Origin: Yimella lutea
GTDB taxonomy: Bacteria > Actinomycetota > Actinomycetes > Actinomycetales > Dermatophilaceae
NCBI RefSeq assembly: GCF_006715095.1
Contig: NZ_VFMO01000001.1
Location: 2,604,001 to 2,668,000 of the forward strand
Direction of reading: 5' to 3'
Length of the DNA stretch: 64,000 bases
Shown here piece after piece: positions 1 to 13,909 of this stretch. Position 1 is the first letter of the stretch. Each line of letters starts with the position of its first letter. The notes beneath the pieces are model-generated. The model made no database searches, had not been told where the DNA came from, and was given only the letters and a program-made list of their open reading frames with translations. A program made the translations under genes and the position numbers.

Positions 1-4215
<4,215 letters not shown>

Positions 4216-4310
4216 AAAACAGAAAAACCATCCTGGCCGAAATTGATCAAGAGCATCCAAAAAAATGCTACTGAGTACAATCTCAACCAAACAAACATTT
4301 GGCATCAATC

Positions 4311-4346
4311 ACTCGACACGCTGTTGAGTTCTCAAGAAACGATCGC
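4311..4346 (-). promoter_or_regulatory. rrn leader boxA-like element
   Basis: In the leader about 100 nt before 16S, the minus strand reads TTTCTTGAGAACTCAACAGC. This is the TTGAGAACTCAAC motif common to actinobacterial rRNA leaders, and the spacer carries a related copy at 2306-2325. It marks the rRNA antitermination and processing region. Function is inferred from the conserved motif. Confidence 0.65.
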
Positions 4347-4524
4347 TCACCTTGGTTCGGCTTCTCAGCCGCACTTTCCGGGGCAACCTCTTCAGGTTAT
4401 CACCGCTTTTCTTCGCTTTCAAATCGGCTTTTTTCCGATTTCGAGCTCCGAGAGCGGTGGTTTCGCCTTGCGGATCCGGCCTTGCCTTGCGGCTTGTCCG
4501 TTCCCTCGCCGGGCGACTCGGAGA

Positions 4525-4553
4525 ACATTACGCCGATCCCCGCGTGATGCCAA
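4525..4553 (-). promoter_or_regulatory. Probable rrn promoter (-35 TTGGCA, 17 bp, -10 TAATGT)
   Basis: On the minus strand a -35 TTGGCA (4548-4553) and a -10 TAATGT (4525-4530) are separated by exactly 17 bp, upstream of the boxA leader. The -35 matches five of six sigma-70 consensus positions and the -10 fits TANNNT. The -35 box starts two bases beyond the tyrS terminator hairpin, so rRNA transcription begins right behind the end of tyrS. The leader would be about 300 nt. Further start sites cannot be excluded. Confidence 0.65.
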
Positions 4554-4555
4554 AT

Positions 4556-4589
4556 CGGGGAGGGTGCGACCTGCGCCACACCCTCCCCG
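4556..4589 (-). terminator. Terminator hairpin after tyrS
   Basis: A perfect 11-bp GC-rich stem (arms 4556-4566 and 4579-4589) with a 12-nt loop lies 20 nt downstream of the tyrS stop on the minus strand. No U-tract follows, as is common in high-GC actinobacteria. It should insulate the rRNA operon from tyrS read-through. Confidence 0.65.
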
Positions 4590-4609
4590 ACCGTGACGGA
4601 CGGCCGGAA

Positions 4610-5878
4610 CTAAGCGGAATTCTGGGGCAGCCGCGCAGCCGCCTGGTGCTTGCGACCTCGCTTGATGACGGCCACCTGGCCGTGCAGGAAGTCGTTCTCG
4701 GTCAGGCTTGCCTCGACATCGGTGATTTTGTCGTTGTTGATCGAGATGCCACCGTCACCGATCAGCCGGCGCGCCGCGTTGCGGCTGTCAGCGATCCCGA
4801 CGGCGATCAATGCCTCGACGATGCCCGTCCCGACCGCCACCTCGCCGCCAGGGAGCTCGGTGGTCGCATCACGCAGGGTGCGGGCGTCCAGAGCGGTGAT
4901 GTCTCCCTTGCCGAACAACGCTTCGGACGCAGCCTGAACCGCCTCGGTCGCATCGGCGCCGTGCACCAGGGTGGTCGCAGCTGACGCGAGTGCGCGTTGG
5001 GCCACGCGCTTGAACGGTTCGTCCGCCACCTGGCGTTCGTACTCGGCGATCTCCTCGGAACCGAGGTCGCTGAACACCTTCAGCAGCTTCACCACTTCGG
5101 AGTCCTCGACGTTGACGAAGTACTGGTAGAAGGCGTACGGCGAGGTCATCTCCGGGTTCAGCCAGATGGCGTTGCCCTCCGACTTCCCGTACTTGCGTCC
5201 GGTCGAGTCCGTCAGCAGCGGCGAGGTTAACGCGTGCACATGCGCGGAGTCGGCCAGTCGCACCAGGTCCACGCCGGCGATCAGGTTGCCCCACTGATCG
5301 GAACCCCCGACCTGCAGCGTGCATCCGTGGGCGCGGTACAGATGCAGGTAGTCCAGCCCCTGCAGGATCTGGTAGCTGAACTCGGTGTAGCTGATACCCG
5401 TGTCCGAATTCAGCCGCGCCGAGACCGCGTCCTTCTTGATCATCGCGTTCACCCGGAAGTACTTGCCGTAGTCGCGCAGGAAGTCCAGGGCACTGATGCC
5501 CTCGGTCCAGTCCAGGTTGTTGACCATGGTGGCCGGGTTGTCACCGTCGAAGTCGAGGAATGACTCGGCTTGCGCGCGGATCGAGGCCACCGCATCGGCG
5601 ACCTGATCCTTCGTGCGTAACACCCGCTCGCTGTCCGGCTTCGGGTCACCGATGAGACCGGTCGAACCACCGACGAGGCAGATCACCCGATGGCCCGCCT
5701 GCTGCAGCCGGCGAAGCTGCATCAACTGGACCAGGTTGCCGAAGTGGAGGGATGGAGCCGTCGGGTCGAAACCGCAATACACGGTGAGCTTCCCCTCGAG
5801 CGCTTCCCGCAGCGCGGCCTCGTCGGTGGTCTGCGCCACCAGGCCCCGCCACTGCAACTCGTCGAAGATGTTGCTCAC
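4610..5878 (-). CDS. tyrS: Tyrosyl-tRNA synthetase
   Basis: Cytoplasmic class I aminoacyl-tRNA synthetase that charges tRNA-Tyr. The 422-residue protein has the HIGH-like signature HFGN at residues 45-48, the KMSKS-like loop KYGKS at 229-233, the substrate-pocket block QVGGSDQWGN near 189-198, and a C-terminal S4 RNA-binding domain from about 355. The start is the GTG at 5876-5878 because AAGGAGG lies 7-8 nt before it and the protein then begins MSNIFDELQWRG, as in relatives; the longer open frame upstream is not needed. It follows the DNA glycosylase gene by 65 nt and may be the last gene of the arg operon transcript, ending at the hairpin at 4556-4589. Confidence 0.97.
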   Translation of the reverse strand: MSNIFDELQWRGLVAQTTDEAALREALEGKLTVYCGFDPTAPSLHFGNLVQLMQLRRLQQAGHRVICLVGGSTGLIGDPKPDSERVLRTKDQVADAVASIRAQAESFLDFDGDNPATMVNNLDWTEGISALDFLRDYGKYFRVNAMIKKDAVSARLNSDTGISYTEFSYQILQGLDYLHLYRAHGCTLQVGGSDQWGNLIAGVDLVRLADSAHVHALTSPLLTDSTGRKYGKSEGNAIWLNPEMTSPYAFYQYFVNVEDSEVVKLLKVFSDLGSEEIAEYERQVADEPFKRVAQRALASAATTLVHGADATEAVQAASEALFGKGDITALDARTLRDATTELPGGEVAVGTGIVEALIAVGIADSRNAARRLIGDGGISINNDKITDVEASLTENDFLHGQVAVIKRGRKHQAAARLPQNSA

Positions 5879-5943
5879 GTGTCCGTCCTCCTTTTCTACC
5901 GCACGCAGGCTCCGTGCGTCGTTGATCGTGGTCAAAGCCTGCC

Positions 5944-6582
5944 TTACGGCCGGGCCGGCCTGCGACGCGGTTTCGCCGGCCGATACGCGGAGACGTACGG
6001 GTCCTCGGTGATCCAGAAGCGCCATGGGAACAACTCACCGTCGCCTCCCGGTCCGCTGACACCCACTCGTGGCCCGCTCGAAGTACATTTCGGGACCGTT
6101 GCAGGGACGAGCAGCAGGTCCGGCGCGGAACCCTCCATGGACATTCCGTCGTGCGTCCGGTCGAGCGCGAGCGCCTGCGCCAGGCGTCCGGGGCCCCGGG
6201 CCAGGTCGCGATCCGACACCCCGCCACGTCGCGATCGAGCCAGATCGACACCGTCCACGACCTCGCCCGCACGGATCAGCACCCCGTGGCCGGTGCCCTC
6301 CGGTCCGCACACGAGGTTCAGCGCGTGGTGCATCCCGTAGGTGAAGTACACGTACGCGTGCCCGACCGGGCCGAACATCGACGCATTGCGCGCGGTGCGA
6401 CCCCGAAAGGTGTGCGCACCGGGGTCGTCACTGCCGGCGTACGCCTCGGCCTCGGTGATGCGGACGGTGACTCCGGCGTGCGAAATCAGGCAGCCGAGGA
6501 CGTCGTGCGCCACCTGCGTGACCGGCGCGTCGGCGCGGGGACGCAGCCCGGCACCGCAGGGTTCGAGAGCGTCGCGGACCAC
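5944..6582 (-). CDS. DNA-3-methyladenine glycosylase (AAG/MPG family)
   Basis: Base-excision repair glycosylase that removes alkylated purines such as 3-methyladenine. The 212-residue protein fits the family length of about 200. It carries the catalytic-region block RITEAEAY near residues 41-48, followed by the family GxTARNxxMFGPxGxxYVYxxYGMH segment (residues about 61-84). Its ATG is 4 nt after the argH stop, so it is probably cotranscribed with the arginine genes and followed by tyrS. The last 20 or so residues are Arg/Pro-rich and probably disordered. The family call is firm; the exact substrate range is not visible. Confidence 0.9.
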   Translation of the reverse strand: MVRDALEPCGAGLRPRADAPVTQVAHDVLGCLISHAGVTVRITEAEAYAGSDDPGAHTFRGRTARNASMFGPVGHAYVYFTYGMHHALNLVCGPEGTGHGVLIRAGEVVDGVDLARSRRGGVSDRDLARGPGRLAQALALDRTHDGMSMEGSAPDLLLVPATVPKCTSSGPRVGVSGPGGDGELFPWRFWITEDPYVSAYRPAKPRRRPARP

Positions 6583-6586
6583 TCTG

Positions 6587-8513
<1,927 letters not shown>

Positions 8514-8517
<4 letters not shown>

Positions 8518-9449
8518 GACGACTGCTCCAGCAGGAAGGCCATGAGTGCCTTCTGGGCGTGCAAGCGGTTCTCGGCCTCATCCCAGACCACCGAGCGCGG
8601 CCCGTCGATGACGTCGGCCGAGATCTCGAAACCGCGGTAGGCGGGCAGGCAGTGCATCACGATCGCGTCCGCGGCAGCGTGCCCGAGGAGTGTCTCGTCG
8701 AGCGCGAACCTCGCGAAGGGACTCTCGACGCCCTTGCGCGTCTGTGCCTCGGTCTCTTTGCCCATCGAGACCCAGGTGTCGGTGATGACGACGTCGGCCC
8801 CCCGGACAGCGGTGATCGGATCGTCGCCCACCGCAACCGAACCGCCGGTGTCCGCAGCAATCTCCTGCGCTCGCTCGAGGACTGCCGGCTGCGGACGGTG
8901 CGAACCCGGGGTGCCGATCCGCACGTGCATGCCGGCGAGTGACCCGCCGAGGAGGTAGGAATGCGCCATGTTGTTCGCGCCGTCGCCGACGTACGTGATG
9001 GTGAGGCCGGCGAGGTCTGCCTTGTGCTCCTTGATGGTCAGCAGGTCGGCGAGGATCTGGCAGGGGTGGAAGTCGTCGGTGAGAGCGTTGACCACCGGCA
9101 CACCCGCGAACTGCGCCATCTCCTCGATCCGGTCCTGACCGAAGGTGCGCCATACGATGAGCGACACCTGGCGACCAAGGACGCGTGCCACGTCCGCCAC
9201 CGACTCCCGGGTGCCGATCTGCGCCAGGTTTCCGTCGACCACCGTCGGGAAGCCGCCGAGTTCGGCGACCCCGGTACTAAAGGACAACTGCGTGCGCAAC
9301 GTCGGCTTGTCGAAGATGATCGCCACTGCCTGCGGACCGACCAGCGGTTGCCGGGCGGTGCGATCGGCCTTCATCTGCGCGGCGAGGTCGAGCACCCGCG
9401 CCTGTTCGGCCGGGGTGAGGTCGTCGTCACGCAGGAAGTGACGCGTCAT
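8514..9449 (-). CDS. argF: Ornithine carbamoyltransferase
   Basis: Makes citrulline from ornithine and carbamoyl phosphate. The 311-residue protein has the carbamoyl-phosphate loop at 48-56 (KPTLRTQLS) and the ornithine-site motif HCLPAYRG near residue 268. The carbamoyl-phosphate loop reads T-L-R-T-Q where the textbook form is S-T-R-T-R; the central Arg-Thr is kept, so activity is expected. Adjacent genes argD and argR overlap it by 4 nt each, which suggests translational coupling. Confidence 0.96.
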
Positions 9450-10648
9450 GAGGTGGCCTCCGTGATGAGGGTGGGCAGGGCGTCGACGAAGGTCTGCAAC
9501 TGCTCCTGGGCAATGATCAGCGGCGGAGCAAGACGAATCGCGTTCGGCGCAACGGCGTTCACGATGAAGCCTGCGTTCCGGGCGGCCGTCACGACGTCGG
9601 CGGACAACTCATCGCGTAACTCCACGGCGAGCAGCAGTCCGCGCCCGCGGACGCCGGCGACGCGCTCGTCATCCAGATCGTCGACAGCGGCCGCGAACCA
9701 CTCGCCGAGCGTGCGGGCGTTGTCCAGCAGATCGTCCCGCTCGATGACATCGATGACCGCCAGTCCAGCGGCGCAGGCCAGTGGGTTTCCGCCGAAGGTG
9801 GTGCCGTGTTGGCCGGGTTGGAGCAGGGCCGAGACCTCGGCACCGAACGTGACCATCGCACCGATCGGGACGCCACCGCCGAGACCCTTGGCGAAGGTCA
9901 CGGCGTCCGGGACGATGCTCGACCTTTGATGCGCAAGCCAGTCACCGGTTCGTCCGACACCGGTCTGGATCTCGTCGACGATCAGCAAAGCGCCTGCGGC
10001 AGAGGTGATCTCACGTGCCGCCCGGAGGTACTCGTCGTCGGCGACACGCACCCCCGCCTCGCCCTGGATGGGCTCGAGGAAGACTGCCGCCGTCCGGTCG
10101 TCGACCGCGGAACGCAACGCGTCCGCGTCGCCGAACGGGACGTGGACGACGTCCGGCAGCAGGGGTTCGAACGGCTCTCGATAGGCCGCTTTGTGCGTGA
10201 GAGCCAGTGCGCCGGTGGTGCGCCCGTGGAAAGCGCCCTCGCACGCGACGATCTTCGACCGGCCGGTGCGGCGGCTCAGCTTGATCGCGGCTTCGTTCGC
10301 CTCCGCACCGGAGTTGGCGAAGAACACCCGCGATCCTTCCGGCACCCGGCTGATCCGAAGAAGTTCGTGCGCCAGGGCGACCTGGGCACGGCTGGTGAAG
10401 AAGTTGGAGACGTGCAGCATCTCGCCGGCCTGTTTGGAGACGGCGGCAACCAGGTCAGGGTGGTTGTGACCGACGGCGTTGACGGCGATCCCACCCAGCA
10501 GGTCCAGGTAGCGCTTGCCGTCCAGATCCCAGACGTAGCATCCGTCGCCGCGATCGATGACCAGCGAGGGGGCGCCGAAGACCGGGAGGAGCTCCTCGCC
10601 GTACTGCGCAAGAGCGGTCTGCTGATTTGCGGCCGTGTTGTCGGTCAT
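9446..10648 (-). CDS. argD: Acetylornithine aminotransferase
   Basis: PLP-dependent class III aminotransferase converting N-acetylglutamate semialdehyde to N-acetylornithine; many family members also serve lysine synthesis. The 400-residue protein shows the PLP-phosphate block [10 protein letters not shown] (112-121), the cofactor Asp in [12 protein letters not shown] (224-235) and the Schiff-base lysine K254 in TFAKGLGGG. It overlaps argB and argF by 4 nt each in the arg operon. Confidence 0.97.
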   Translation of the reverse strand: MTDNTAANQQTALAQYGEELLPVFGAPSLVIDRGDGCYVWDLDGKRYLDLLGGIAVNAVGHNHPDLVAAVSKQAGEMLHVSNFFTSRAQVALAHELLRISRVPEGSRVFFANSGAEANEAAIKLSRRTGRSKIVACEGAFHGRTTGALALTHKAAYREPFEPLLPDVVHVPFGDADALRSAVDDRTAAVFLEPIQGEAGVRVADDEYLRAAREITSAAGALLIVDEIQTGVGRTGDWLAHQRSSIVPDAVTFAKGLGGGVPIGAMVTFGAEVSALLQPGQHGTTFGGNPLACAAGLAVIDVIERDDLLDNARTLGEWFAAAVDDLDDERVAGVRGRGLLLAVELRDELSADVVTAARNAGFIVNAVAPNAIRLAPPLIIAQEQLQTFVDALPTLITEATS

Positions 10649-11553
10649 GCGTTCTCCTTCGCAAGCAGCATGGTGCCGATTCCGGCGTTGGTGAAGATCT
10701 CGAGCAACACCGAGTGCGGTCGCCGACCGTCGATCACGTGCGCCTGCGGCACTCCCCCGTCGATGGCCCGGATGCAGGCCTCGAGCTTGGGCACCATGCC
10801 GCTGTCGACGCGGGTGAGCAACTCCCGCGCGTCGTCGACGGGCAGCGTGCTGAGCAGGCTCTCACGGTCGGGCCAGCCGGCGTAGATGCCCTCGACGTCG
10901 GTCAGCACGACGAGCTTGCGAGCACCGAGCGCGGTTGCCAGCGCCGCCGCAGCGGTGTCGGCGTTGACGTTGAGAACTTGTCCTTCGACGTCCAGATCGG
11001 GCGCGATCGAGGAGACGACAGGAATACGTCCTGCGTCCAGAAGGTCCTGTACCGCAGCGGGATTCACCGTCTCGACGTCACCGACCAGGCCGATGTCGAC
11101 CGTCTCGCCGTCGACCACAGCACCGCGCTTACGAGCACCGAAGAGTGAGGCGTCCTCCCCCGACAAACCCACTGCCAGTGCGCCGTGGTTGTTGATGAGG
11201 CCGACGAGTTCGCGCGAGACCTGCCCGGTGAGCACCATGCGGACGACGTCCATCACCTCGGGTGTGGTGACCCGTAGACCGCCCTTGAACTCACTCTCGA
11301 GGCCGAGGCGGGTGAGCATGGCCTGGATCTGCGGGCCTCCGCCATGCACCACGACGGGACGCAGACCGGCGTACTTCAAGAAGGCGACGTCCTGCGCGAA
11401 AGCTGCCTTGAGGGTGTCGTCGGTCATCGCGTTGCCGCCGTACTTGATGACGACGAGAGCACCCCGGAACTGCTCGAGCCAGGGCAACGCTTCGACGAGC
11501 GTGGCCGCCTTGTCCGCGGCGGCGGCGAGGGAGACGGAATCACGGAGTGTCAT
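10645..11553 (-). CDS. argB: Acetylglutamate kinase
   Basis: Phosphorylates N-acetylglutamate, usually the arginine feedback point. The 302-residue amino-acid-kinase-fold protein has the nucleotide loop KYGGNAM (K37), the substrate block VVHGGGPQI and the C-terminal ATDVEGIY-like segment ([10 protein letters not shown]). The N-terminal extension of about 30 residues resembles that of arginine-inhibited kinases. A 100-nt gap with no clear signal separates it from argJ, and the ribosome site (GCAGGTGC) is weak. Confidence 0.97.
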   Translation of the reverse strand: MTLRDSVSLAAAADKAATLVEALPWLEQFRGALVVIKYGGNAMTDDTLKAAFAQDVAFLKYAGLRPVVVHGGGPQIQAMLTRLGLESEFKGGLRVTTPEVMDVVRMVLTGQVSRELVGLINNHGALAVGLSGEDASLFGARKRGAVVDGETVDIGLVGDVETVNPAAVQDLLDAGRIPVVSSIAPDLDVEGQVLNVNADTAAAALATALGARKLVVLTDVEGIYAGWPDRESLLSTLPVDDARELLTRVDSGMVPKLEACIRAIDGGVPQAHVIDGRRPHSVLLEIFTNAGIGTMLLAKENA

Positions 11554-11653
11554 GCAAGCACCTGCGTTCTGGCGACAGCTGTCATTGCGATCCTGATCAG
11601 GGTCCCCGCGAAGTACCGAGCCCAGCTTCCGGAGCGTGGACTTCGTGAGGTGA

Positions 11654-12805
11654 TCATGTGGAGTAGGCCGAGTTCTCGTGCACGTAGTCGTGGGTCAGGT
11701 CGTTGGTCCAGACCGTGGCGGACGCGTCGCCGGCGTGCAGGTCGACGACGACGTGAACTTCACGCTCGGAAAGGTCGACCAGCGATCGGTCGTCCCCGAC
11801 ACCGCAGCCGCGGCAGACCTGGACGCCGTTGACGTTGACGTCGAGCCGCTGCGGCTCGAAGACCGCGTCCGTCGTGCCGACCGCCGCGACGATGCGGCCC
11901 CAGTTGGGGTCGTTGCCGAAGATCGCACACTTGAACAGGTTGTTCCGTGCGATCGCCCTGGCGACGGTCAATGCGTCGGATTCGCTTGCGGCAGTGCGAA
12001 CTTCGATGGCGACCTCATGATGGGCACCCTCGGCGTCAGCGATGAGCTGTCGGGCCAGCGAGCCGCACACCTCGGTGACGGCGGCGATGAGGTCCTCCTG
12101 GCTCGGGCGGACCCCCGACGCGCCCGAAGCCAGGAGGAGGACTGTGTCGTTGGTCGACTGGCAACCATCGGAGTCGATGCGGTCGAAGGTCGTCGCCGTC
12201 GCGGTACGGAGCACGCCGTCGAGTTCGGACTGATCGACGACCGCGTCAGTTGTCACCACGACGAGCATCGTGGCGAGTGCCGGCGCCAGCATCCCTGCAC
12301 CTTTGGCCATGCCGCCCACGGACCAGCTGGCACGCTGCACCACAGCCTGTTTGGGCACGGTGTCGGTGGTCATGATCGCGCGCGCAGCGTCCTCACCACC
12401 GTCCGGCGTCACCGCCGAAACCAGTTGCGGCACAGCGCTTTCGATCTTGTCCACCGGCAGAAGTTCACCGATCAGACCTGTCGAGCAGACTGCGAGATCA
12501 CCCGATGCGATCCCGAGTGCATCCGCCACCAGTTCCGCAGTGCGGTGCGTGTCGGCGAAGCCCTGCGGCCCGGTGCACGCGTTCGCGCCCCCCGAGTTCA
12601 GGACGACGGCGTCGACTCGACCGTCACCGACCACGATCCGCGACCAGGTGACCGGCGCAGCCTCCACGCGGTTGCTGGTGAACACCGCCGCTGCGTAGTG
12701 GTCGGGACCGTCGTTGACGACGAGAGCCAAGTCGGGGTTGCCACTGGTCTTGAGGCCGGCAGTGACTCCGGAAGCCCGGAAACCCTTGGGTGCTGTCACG
12801 GTCAA
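11654..12805 (-). CDS. argJ: Bifunctional ornithine acetyltransferase / N-acetylglutamate synthase
   Basis: Recycles the acetyl group from N-acetylornithine to glutamate, and may also use acetyl-CoA. The 383-residue protein has the family block [12 protein letters not shown] at 164-175 followed by ATML at 178-181, where the chain self-cleaves before the nucleophilic Thr (about residue 179). The start chosen is the TTG at 12803-12805, overlapping the argC stop as TTGA with GGAG 7 nt upstream; a GTG two codons later is the alternative. The longer open frame to 12838 runs inside argC and is unlikely. Confidence 0.94.
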   Translation of the reverse strand: MTVTAPKGFRASGVTAGLKTSGNPDLALVVNDGPDHYAAAVFTSNRVEAAPVTWSRIVVGDGRVDAVVLNSGGANACTGPQGFADTHRTAELVADALGIASGDLAVCSTGLIGELLPVDKIESAVPQLVSAVTPDGGEDAARAIMTTDTVPKQAVVQRASWSVGGMAKGAGMLAPALATMLVVVTTDAVVDQSELDGVLRTATATTFDRIDSDGCQSTNDTVLLLASGASGVRPSQEDLIAAVTEVCGSLARQLIADAEGAHHEVAIEVRTAASESDALTVARAIARNNLFKCAIFGNDPNWGRIVAAVGTTDAVFEPQRLDVNVNGVQVCRGCGVGDDRSLVDLSEREVHVVVDLHAGDASATVWTNDLTHDYVHENSAYST

Positions 12806-13842
12806 GGCGCCACTCCTACGGTCGGAAGTCCGGTGCACTCATCGAGACCGAGCGCAAGGTTCATGCACTGCACGGCAGCTCCGGCGGTGCCTTTGGTGAG
12901 GTTGTCGACCGCGCTGGTCACGACGAGTCGGCCCGCATGCCGATCGACCGCGAACTGCAACTGGACGTTGTTCGATCCGAGCACCGCACCGGTGGACGGC
13001 CAGACACCCTCGGGCAATAGCTGGACGAACTGCTCTGTGCCGTAGGCGTTCTCGTACGCTGCCCGAACGTCGCCCTCGGTCACGTCGTCCTTGAGACGGG
13101 CCGTACATGTCGCGAGGATCCCGCGCGGCATGGGCGCCAGGGTCGGTGTGAACGACACCGAGACCTTGGCGCCTGCGGCGCGTGCGAGGTTCTGCTCGAT
13201 CTCGGGGGTGTGACGATGCCCGCCGCCCACCCCGTACGGGCTCATCGATCCCATCGTCTCCGCACCCAGCAAGTGCGGCTTCAGGCTCTTCCCCGCACCG
13301 GACGTGCCCGATGCGGCGACGATCACCACATCGTCGAACTCGACGAGACCGGCGGCGAAGGCCGGCGCCAGCGCCAGGCTGACTGCGGTGGGATAGCACC
13401 CGGGGACGGCGACGCGTCGGGCTCCTTCGAGAGCGCCGCGCTGCTTACCGTCAGCGGTAACAAGCTCAGGCATCCCGTACGGCCAGGTGCCGGCGAAATC
13501 GGTGTCGTAGAACGAGTTCCACGCCACCTGATCGACCAACCGGAAGTCGGCACCGCAGTCGATGACCACCACGTCGTCGGGCAACGAGCCGGCGAGCGCG
13601 GCGCTCTGCCCGTGCGGGAGGGCGAGGAAGACGACCTCGTGGCCGGCGAGGAAGTCCGCGGACGTCTCGTCGAAGGTTCGATCGGCCACCGGCGCGAGGT
13701 GCGGGTGCACAGAACCCACCCGCTGCCCCGCCTGACTGCCGGCGCACAGGGCACCGATCTCGACGCCCGGATGGGCGACGAGCAACCGGACGATCTCTCC
13801 CCCGGCATAACCGCTCGCTCCGGCGACAGCAACCTTGACCAT
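12802..13842 (-). CDS. argC: N-acetyl-gamma-glutamyl-phosphate reductase
   Basis: NADPH-dependent reductase of the third arginine step. The 346-residue protein starts with the Rossmann motif GASGYAGGE (8-16) and has the catalytic Cys149 in VPGCYPTA. The ATG at 13840-13842 is preferred over one 7 codons upstream, because the upstream ATG falls inside the operator palindrome and this start lies 6 nt after a TATTGT -10-like box, a leaderless arrangement. First gene of the arg operon; its stop overlaps the argJ start. Confidence 0.95.
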   Translation of the reverse strand: MVKVAVAGASGYAGGEIVRLLVAHPGVEIGALCAGSQAGQRVGSVHPHLAPVADRTFDETSADFLAGHEVVFLALPHGQSAALAGSLPDDVVVIDCGADFRLVDQVAWNSFYDTDFAGTWPYGMPELVTADGKQRGALEGARRVAVPGCYPTAVSLALAPAFAAGLVEFDDVVIVAASGTSGAGKSLKPHLLGAETMGSMSPYGVGGGHRHTPEIEQNLARAAGAKVSVSFTPTLAPMPRGILATCTARLKDDVTEGDVRAAYENAYGTEQFVQLLPEGVWPSTGAVLGSNNVQLQFAVDRHAGRLVVTSAVDNLTKGTAGAAVQCMNLALGLDECTGLPTVGVAP

Positions 13843-13849
13843 TCGGAAA

Positions 13850-13889
13850 CAATACACCGCCATGCATATTCATGCATAGCGGTGTATTG
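13850..13889 (-). promoter_or_regulatory. argC operator: 40-bp palindrome around an ARG box, with -10 box
   Basis: Two perfect 11-bp arms (13850-13860 and 13879-13889) flank an 18-bp core with two ATGCAT half sites four bases apart (13862-13867 and 13872-13877). The core resembles actinobacterial ARG boxes, so ArgR is the likely ligand. The operon-proximal arm contains a -10-like TATTGT (13849-13854) 6 nt before the argC ATG, so bound ArgR would block RNA polymerase. The palindrome also lies 20 nt after the pheT stop and could fold as an RNA hairpin. Confidence 0.75.
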
Positions 13890-13909
13890 CTGCCATCGCG
13901 TGGCCTTCG

